Of a stretch of DNA of 64,000 bases, positions 56,500 through 64,000 are shown piece after piece (the first letter of the stretch is position 1; each line of letters starts with the position of its first letter). The position numbers and the translations under genes were made by a program. The notes beneath the pieces are model-generated. The model was given only the letters and a program-made list of their open reading frames with translations. It had not been told where the DNA came from and ran no database searches. The DNA comes from Rhizophagus clarus (Eukaryota; Glomeromycota; Glomeromycetes; Glomerales; Glomeraceae), in assembly GCA_015698045.1 (NCBI GenBank), contig BLAL01000259.1:62001-126000 (forward strand), written 5' to 3'.

Positions 56500-57560
56500 T
56501 TCGTCAACACAATACAATTTTTATATTGAAAACAAGATATTGGTACAATATAGTTTCGACATTTAATAGATATTTTAATTTGAAAATAATATCCTTGCGA
56601 TGTTGTCTCAGTGTTTGCACAATATAATTTTGATATCAAGCAGACGTTTAATACTTAAAAACTATATTCTTGAGATATTAATTTGATATTGGTACAATGT
56701 AGTTTCGACATTGGGTAGATATATTAAATTTGAAATAATTTTTCTGCGATGTTGTCTCAATGTTCGCACAATATAGGTTTGGTGTCGAACAGATATTTTA
56801 ATATTTGAAACAATATTCCTGAGGTGTTGATTTGATGTTGGTATGATGTAGTTATGACGTTGAGTAGATATTTTAAAAATTAAATAACATTTCTGCGATG
56901 TTATTTCAATGTTTGCACAATATAGTTTTGATGTCGAGCAGATATCTTAATATTCTTGAGGTGTTGATTTGATGTTGGTATGATGTAGTTACGACGTTGG
57001 GTATCTATTTTAAAATTTAAATAACATTTCTGTGATGTTGTCTCAATATTTGGACAATATAGTTTTGATGTCGAGCAAATGTCTTAATATTTGGACAATA
57101 TTTTTGAGATGTTAATTTGATGTCGGTATGATGTCGTTACGATGTTGGGCAGGTATTTTAAAATTTAAATAAAATTTCTGCGATGTTCTCGTAACGTTTG
57201 AACAATATAGTTTTGATGTCGAGCAAATGCCTTAATATTTGAACACTATTCTTGAGGTGTTAATTTGATGTCGATTTGACATTGGGTAGGTATTTAAAAT
57301 TTGAAACAATAGTTTTGAGATGTCGATTTGATGTTAGTACAATATAGTTTTGATATCAAACTAATATTTTTTAAACTTTTAATGATATCACTATGATGCC
57401 ATTAATATATTGAATCGTGTGTCGATTTGATGTTGATTCGATGCCGTCACAAATCAACATCGAATCAACATCAAATCAGCATATTTAAGTTCAAACTTAA
57501 CTATGTCGATTCGATTTTCAATTACGATATCGTGAATATCTCGAATCGATATCGAATCGA
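56500..57560. repeat. ~145-bp degenerate tandem repeats
   Basis: About six to seven units with GATGTTGGTATGATGTAGTT, ACGTTGGGTAGATATTTTAA, TTCTGCGATGTTGTCTCAA, TTGCACAATATAGTTTTGAT and GTCGAGCAGATAT. The right edge grades into CATCGAATCAACATC inverted words. Related in vocabulary to 37215-37870. Confidence 0.75.
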
Positions 57561-57631
57561 TGTCGCCTTAGAACCCCAAGTTTCTGTAAAGATAAATGCA
57601 AACTGTTAACTAACAATACAACATTAATCAA

Positions 57632-60600
57632 TAAAGGCCTGAAGGCCATGTAGACTTATATTTTGGCAATGACTACCTGAAAATAGAAACAACTAAAAAA
57701 ACAGAAACTGTTAGAATACTAGGCGCTTATTTTAACGCATTTAATGATCATATACAGACTTTCAACAAAATCAAAAAGATGATATCCTTTTTTGTTAACT
57801 CACTATCACGTAAAAAATTGTCAAATGATATGATAGCCTATGTCATAGAATCAGTTTTATACCCGAGAATAGAATATCTAATCCAAAACATCTCACTTCC
57901 ATCCACGTTATCAAAATTCATTAATACCAAACTTCGTTCATTATACAAACAGATAACAAACCTCTCACGCTCAACTCTAACTGATATCACACACTCACCG
58001 CTATTTTACATACATAAAAATATTGTGGATTTTTTAATGAAAGCAAAGGCCTTACTTTTAATAGCCCAAGCCAACAGTCCCTTAACAGAGAATATTTTTA
58101 AGATTCTGCTTATGTGATCACAAATGAAATTTTGGTACCCAACGTCACCAGTAAAATTGATTCAAGCTTTAAAGAAACCACATCCTTCACTTACTTTGAC
58201 TGAACACATTATTTTCATGTTAAAATATTACAACATTGAATTCAATTCCTCCTGGACATTCACTGTTAAAGGAGGTTCCACCCCCATTATAGATTACCTG
58301 ATCAACACACCAAAATTTTTCTTACACATTAACAGTTTAAAGAAGAAAAATATATTTTATCTAGATGAAATAACACAACCAGATGGTGTTTTTTGAAAAC
58401 CTGGCAAGAGATCAAGCGCATACTTACGTTAAAAAAAGGTTGTACACCTTCATGGTATAAATATATAGCTGACACCATTACAACAAATCAACAAAATCTA
58501 AGGTTGAGCAGACCATTAGAACTAATCAACCTAACTCTAACATTAGGAAAAAGACCAAGATCAAACGTGAATATTAACAATCCCATCATCAAAGGTAGTA
58601 ACGAATGGGTAGCTTTTTGGAACCCCTCTAGTAAAAACATCGTAATAGGTCGAATTATAGAAAAAAATTTTACAAATCGCATATGTGTAATGATTTATAT
58701 AGAATATTGGCTGCCTATTATACCATCAATTCTTACCGACAACTCTTCTACTCCACGCTCAACAATTCAAGCGTTAACAAAATGCCAAGGCTGCAAGTTA
58801 CATTCACCATATTTTACAGGATCATTTATCTGTGTGATTAACAAATTATTAGATAATGTATTAGTTATCAATGTCACGACTATACCAGCGCACAAGAATT
58901 TCAATTTTGAAATCCCTAATTCCATGAACTTGACTAAAAAACTTTATTTTTTAACGTTACCCCTACAAACTTTAAGTGCACAAGCACTTTTAGACTTTAA
59001 CACACGTACTAACCAACTTTCACACTTATCTTATTCATCTCCAAATCCTGATTACAATAGTTCAAACATTTCATTGGTTAATAATATGTCACATTCTTGT
59101 AAATTTTTAGATTTATTTTTTTTAGATAATAGTTCAATAATTTCCCTTAATAGTATAGCACATTCAATTTCCCAATGTAATAATATTATATTTTATACAG
59201 ATGGCTCATGTTCCATAGATTATCGCGCAATATCAAGTATGGGTTTAGGCTGGCTTATTACCAACCACCCAATTCTTGACGCTACTCAACTCAGTTTTTC
59301 TTGCAGAGCAAACAAATTTCTGTCTTCGATGAAAGCTGAATCACTTGCTTTAGTAAGTGCTCTCGCTACTTGTCCAGCAAACAGTACGGTTACTATCAAC
59401 ACAGATTCAAAATGCATCATGGACACGTTCACCTATTTATCAATGAACCCACCAACGTATAGATTTCAAAAATGCAATAATTATCTTATTTGGGTCACAA
59501 TTTTAAAATCATCAAGTCTCATAATTTGACTGTCACTCTTATTAAAGTTAAAGCTCACTCCAACAATCAGTTTAATAATGACGCAGACACCCTAGCTAAT
59601 CAAGGTCACTGTTCGAACATATACATCGATATTCGCCCAATGGCAATTAACGTTAACATATATTTTACGTGGAATTTACCAAAACGTCTAAATCCAGACA
59701 ATATTTTACCACTTGCCATAGATCGCAACATTTGATACGCTATTGCAGACATTACCAAATTCAAAGTGATGAATAACTTTTTATCAAAACACTGTATAAC
59801 CGACATCAGGGAAGCCTCTTACAATAATACCATCAATTGGAAATTTACGAATGACTGGTTTAATTACAACCCGGTTGACAATTTGCCAACGAGCAGAAAG
59901 TTAACCAAGTTCTGAGCATGGCAGATCAAAAATTGCTCAAACTCGTTACCCATAATGGATATATTAATCCTGATCTTTTTTTAGAACAACCACTCTGCTG
60001 GCACTGTATGACCAAACATAAATCGAACACTCATTTGTGGCTTTGCCCAGTTATTCTTAGAAAAATCAAACCTCAGTTGAAACAACTTGCTATGAAATTT
60101 ATTGCAAGAATCCAAGCGTTAGCTGATATCCTCACATTTGACATCTCAAACACAATTAAAACGAATCCTATATTTAGCTGGAGTTTCAAAATGACTGATC
60201 ATGCGATTCTATCATCACCCGCCCATGCATTTTATTTAACTTGTCGTGATTTTATTACTCACGTCTTTTCTTTGATTTTTACAAAATTTTTTAGGAGTAA
60301 ACTTCATCGACAAAGCAATCAATTATTGTTATCCATTTTCAGTGATTTAGCACTGTTTTTCAAACAAAATATTTGGAAAGCAAGAAATCTTATTTTTAAG
60401 TGATGGAAACTAGAACGTAATATTACAAAGAAACTGATCAGATCAAGTAAGCCATGATGCACACATCGCAAGCATAAAAGATCACTGACAAGCACAATCA
60501 ACAATCACCCCTCTCCATCAACTAGTACTTTACATACTTACGATGCAATTACCCCATACTCACATGTTGACCACTGTCATCAACGTTATTCGCAACTATA

Positions 60601-61002
60601 CGCTATTACCAATTTACCTGATTATACAGAATCCAAAGAACTTTTAGACACAGATGTAGCCTTTATTTGGGCTACGTCATCAAACTTTTTACATAGTGGT
60701 CCGTAGTTCAACCATATTATTAACCAGGATAGTTATATTCCTTTTAATTTAGATTTTATTTTATTTTTTGGGTGGGGTTTTAATGGTGCTTAATTTTTTT
60801 TCTTCTCTTTCATGATACGTATGGATACCCTCATTAAGGGGCTATCCTTATCTCATATCATTATTGGGAGAGAAGCTGGGTAATTTTACTTGGTTTATTC
60901 TTTATGTTAATAATTTTAATTTAGTATTTTTTTACTATTTTTCTTTTATATGTACATATTGATAATTCAATCCCTCACTAAATAAATAAATAAATAATAA
61001 TT
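57632..61002 (+). mobile_element. 5'-truncated LINE (non-LTR retrotransposon)
   Basis: It begins inside reverse-transcriptase-derived coding (VRILGAYFNAFND, the segment after the RT core), continues through an RNase H domain and a CCHC-like C-terminal motif, and ends after ~600 bases of 3' untranslated sequence in AATAAATAAATAAATAATAA (about 60982-61002), a typical simple-repeat tail. The endonuclease and RT catalytic core are absent, as expected for 5' truncation on insertion. Confidence 0.78.
57690..60403 (+). pseudogene. LINE ORF2 C-terminal half: RT thumb, RNase H, CCHC
   Basis: Successive frames 57779-58117, 58124-58396, 58393-59529, 59490-59735 and 59918-60403 are one protein cut by stops and frame changes. 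RNase H shows the catalytic series IIFYTDGSC (D), MKAESLAL (E), VTINTDSKCI (D) and NNDADTLANQG (D). The C-terminal CWHCMTKHKSNTHLWLC is the Cys/His motif common at LINE ends. Several breaks are TGA at positions where Trp would fit (58115, 58394, 59733, 60401). The copy cannot move by itself. Confidence 0.8.
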
Positions 61003-61308
61003 TTTATGTATTGAAAAAAAAGAATTTGTATTTTACGCATCATGCATATAATGCGCCCATGTTTTTTTTATGTGCATGTTTAAAAATTATTAATTTATTT
61101 TTAATAGATGTACAATATGCACCCCGTACATAATATTTTTTTAATACGCAGTCAAATTTTTGTAAATGATCCTTTTGATTTTGATCAGTAAATTAGACTA
61201 TTATTTATTCTCATTCCCACGCCCTCTCTCTCTACTACCTCTTCGCTTTCTTTTTATTCTGTCTTTTCTCTTTATCATTAAACATTTTTTTTCTTCTTTC
61301 TAATTAAG
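61003..61308. other. Possible diverged TIR zone
   Basis: Contains TATGCACCCCGTACATAAT, loosely inverse to GGGTGCATACAAAATAATA near 62300. The two may be the decayed ends of the MULE relic between them. A pyrimidine-rich tract (CTCTCTCTACTACC) precedes the coding relic. Confidence 0.35.
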
Positions 61309-61925
61309 ATGAGTAATTTGGAACCTATTTCAAGTGATGATGAGTTTTTTGATAACAATTTTTTTGAAAGTATTCCAGATGATAGCGACCCTAGTGTTGG
61401 TGATGATGATGACTTTTATTCCAATAATACAAGTAGTTCACCTTTAACATTAGAGGTCAGATTATCATTTTTTACTTGAAAGGTGGCTTTTCAACATATT
61501 AAACAATGGGCTTATCAACAAGGATTTTTTTGTTCGTAAAGAAAGGTCAGAAAAGGTGTAATCTAAACAAAAAAAGCAAACAATTGTATGTTAATATGAA
61601 GGTGTTCCTAATGTTACACTAAACAAACCAACAAAATCTCATTGTATGAATTGCAAATGGCATGTTAATCTTTCTAGACCAGACTCTTTGATTTACATTA
61701 CTACACTTTTCAATGAACATTTTTGTCATAATTTGGATATACTCTGATCAGAAAGCCTATAATTAGACATCCTAAAGGAAGAATGCCCAGCACAGCAAGA
61801 TTTAAAGGACCTTTACAAACTTCAACTTGATCTAATGAAATCTCTACAAGTTGAAAATGTGGCTTATGCAACAAGAATGGACATAATTATACTGCATGTC
61901 CAATGAATCCAAATTGAAAAAAAAG
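61309..61925 (+). pseudogene. FAR1/MULE-type transposase relic with central deletion
   Basis: ATG at 61309 opens an acidic leader (SNLEPISSDDEFFDNN), then VAFQHIKQWAYQQGFF and, in shifted frames, KSHCMNCKWHVNLSR, the FAR1-type DNA-binding region. It then jumps to IIRHPKGRMPSTARFKGPL and a CCHC knuckle CGLCNKNGHNYTACP, normally the C-terminus. The catalytic DDE centre is missing and several stops occur. So this is an internally deleted, dead MULE copy. Confidence 0.65.
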
Positions 61926-62460
61926 ATGTAATATTGTGTTGGATTAAATTCAGATCATTGAATTAGGATAAGTTTAATTAGAAGTGTTAAATTATGTTGG
62001 GTTAAAGTTGCATTAGGTTAGGGTTGCATTGGGGTAAAGTTGCGTTGGGTTAGGGTTAGGTTAGAAAAGTTTTTTAGGGAAAAAAATCATGAGCGAAGCG
62101 AGCAAAAAAAATTTGCATTAGGATTAGATTAGAATAGTAAAGTAAGGCAAAAATACTGCTTGAAACTCACTTATTTTGTCAATCTTGTAGGTAAAATCAA
62201 AACATAAATTTGCATTATAAAAATAATTTTTGCGAAAAGTCAGATTTTACATGTTTATATAGTATTTAACATTCTTTATTTACAAAAAGTCTGATTTTAT
62301 ATAGGGTGCATACAAAATAATATATGCATTACATAAATTTTAATAAATTTAATAAAACTTTATACCATGCGTGAAGTATTAATACTTTAAAATTTTATAT
62401 ATAATTTATGCAGCCCTGCATTTTATGCAGGTGCATAGAAAAAAAAAACCGCTGAAAAAA
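61926..62460. other. Spacer with TTAGG-rich words
   Basis: Near 61980-62065 GTTGGGTTAAAGTTGC and GGGTTAGGGTTAGGTTAG recur imperfectly; then ATGAGCGAAGCGAGC. The rest is AT-rich. No gene. Confidence 0.45.
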
Positions 62461-62544
62461 TTCTATATAAGTCCCTGGGATAGATAATAAAAGTGGAAAA
62501 CTGGAGTGTGATGGAGGGAATAATAAATTGCAAAAGTCACATGA

Positions 62545-62763
62545 TCAAACCTGGTTAGCCATCCCCTTATTTTTACATTTTTTCTTTGAAATATCATCAG
62601 GAAATTCATCTCCAGAAGATTCTGAAGATTTGAAAGATTGTAATAATGGTTTCTTTTCATATATCCCAAGCATATATGGATCTTCTGAATTATCTACTTT
62701 ATATAGCTCTTTACTATGAGGTAACTCTTCTTCATATATAATTGAAATGTGAATTCCATCCAT
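62545..62763 (-). other. Unrecognised ORF fragment, 72 codons
   Basis: The frame contains DGIHISIIYEEELPHSKEL and SFKSSESSGDEFPDDIS; composition is plausible for coding, but no motif, partner exon or homologue is recalled. Upstream minus-strand sequence has stops in every frame. Possibly a relic. Confidence 0.3.
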
Positions 62764-63048
62764 TAGTTTATGTAGATTTCTACTTCATGCTCTTTCAGCT
62801 ATGATTGTCCTAATACCAATGGGTATTTGCTTGATTTGACAATAATAAAATTAGTATCCTCTACACCGTTAAAGGTAAGATAATTTTCTTTATTAATAAA
62901 TTGGAGGTGCAAATCACTTATTTCTCAACTGCATCCTTGTTATGCCTTTTAATTAACTTAGATACATGTACCTACGACGAGATGCATCAAATAGATAAAT
63001 TATAAACGCGATTAAAAAAGCTCTTGTTTTTTATTTTAATTTTTTTCT

Positions 63049-63379
63049 TTATTTATCTGCATTATTAATTAAAATATGCAATTCTCCAACTTCGTTAATG
63101 AATTTATTAACATTATTTGTATGTCCATTAGAAGATTTAATATATTCTAATAAAGCATTTCCTTTTTCTTTATTACGAGCTGGTAAAACTAATCGTTTGG
63201 AATTAAATCCAGCATAAATTCTTACCATTCCTTTCCCGATGCCTTAAAATAAAAAAAGAATTAATATCATTTAAGAATAATTTTATTATTGAGAAAAATA
63301 TATATATATTTACCACCAGTTGCACCGGTAAGAATTATAACGCCCTTGATAAATCGAGTTTGTCTAATTTAACTGGCAT
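63049..63379 (-). pseudogene. Short-chain dehydrogenase/reductase fragment
   Basis: Exon 1 (63379-63314) starts MPVKLDKLDLSRA and, after a frame slip, reads VIILTGATG at its end. A 71-bp GT-AG intron (63313-63243) follows. Exon 2 opens GIGKGMVRIYAG, completing the TGxxxGIG cofactor loop of the Rossmann fold, then KRLVLPARNKEKG. It jumps, with a deletion, to NKFINEVGELHILINNA, the NNAG strand with Gly changed to Asp, and stops at 63049. Catalytic Tyr/Lys are absent. So a truncated, frame-slipped copy of an NAD(P)-dependent reductase gene. Confidence 0.65.
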
Positions 63380-64000
63380 TTTTTTGAAAATTGACAATAA
63401 AGAAATAATTTTTTTTTTTTCGTGAGTTTTGAGCTTATTTTTTAAAAGTTTTCTAAAGTTGAAATCATTTAATTAACATATTTTTTCTGAGATTTTTTTT
63501 TGTTTTCTAAATAGAAATTATTAAATAAGAACAGTCTCCAGAAAATTCGAAGTTTCTAAATGGAAGTAATTTTTAATTGAATAATGAGTAAATAAGATCA
63601 TATTTATAATATATTAAAACACCTAACAAATTATCTGACATATTTTTTGCACCGAAATTGAAGATCATATCCTGAAATGCATTAATTTTTTGACAATCAT
63701 GCCTTGAAATGAAAAATTGGGCGTATTTTTAATCTAACCAAAATTCCCAATTTGGATGAAAAAAGTCGCAAATAATTTTATATATTGTTAGTATAGTGAA
63801 ACTAACGTTTTTTGAATTTTTTTCTGTTAGAAATGGGAATCACTTTCTATTTTCATTTATTTTTTTCTCTTTTTGTAAGAATAAAAAAATTAAAAAAAAT
63901 TATCAAAAGTAATAAAATATCTTTCACAAGAAAATAGTTGTATCTAAAATTCCAAAACATTTCTTTGTTGTAAAAAATAAAATTGACAGTTGCAATTAAA
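63380..64000. other. AT-rich end of window
   Basis: No gene, TIR or tandem repeat identified. Confidence 0.5.

Noticed and set aside
61980-62065. TTAGGG-like words as an interstitial telomere
   Set aside because: Only two adjacent imperfect hexamers amid GTTGGGTTA variants; too short and irregular.

Overview
This window looks like nuclear DNA of an arbuscular mycorrhizal fungus close to Rhizophagus (Glomus) irregularis. It is very AT-rich, with short GT-AG introns, long arrays of degenerate repeats and many dead transposons. Several protein families recur that I know mainly from that genus: Crinkler-type (CRN) P-loop proteins, a gag-like CCHC/aspartic-protease polyprotein, P-element-type and Plavaka/Tnp2-type transposases, and a LINE with RNase H. 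Assignment to the genus is inference from family recognition; no ribosomal or organellar marker is present.

Layout. 1-5.4 kb: degenerate AT-rich satellite with two nested TIR elements. 5.4-8.1 kb: decayed DNA with a dead CRN gene and a small mariner-type MITE. 8.1-32.3 kb: one 24.2-kb element bounded by ~947-bp terminal inverted repeats. It carries a type-B DNA polymerase, an RVE integrase, a gag-like/zinc-knuckle/retropepsin polyprotein, several unknown zinc-binding or coiled-coil genes, and an intact two-exon CRN gene. I read it as a Polinton/Maverick-like element with an unusual gene set. Its replication and integration genes are broken by stops, frameshifts and nested insertions, while some accessory genes remain open. 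32.3-37.2 kb: MITE, AT-rich spacer and a spliced but dead P-element transposase. 37.2-38.5 kb: GATATCG-rich repeats. 38.5-40.6 kb: an intact Rad5/HLTF-type SNF2 helicase, the clearest host housekeeping-type gene. 40.8-45.4 kb: hAT-type MITE, a broken gene with an RG-rich tail, a 450-bp duplication containing an internal inversion, and a 90-bp satellite. 45.4-50 kb: relics, a ~180-bp satellite and a spliced coiled-coil gene with two stops. 50.4-54.4 kb: Plavaka/Tnp2-type transposase with a MITE in its intron. 54.4-57.6 kb: repeats. 57.6-61.0 kb: 5'-truncated LINE. 61.3-64 kb: MULE/FAR1 relic, a short-chain dehydrogenase fragment and AT-rich sequence.

How the parts relate. In the 24-kb element, polymerase and integrase would give self-replication and insertion. 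The gag-like polyprotein could supply a particle or nucleoprotein function, and the CRN genes look like cargo. Most other coding sequence belongs to dead transposons layered into each other, and several target-site duplications are still readable, giving an order of insertions.
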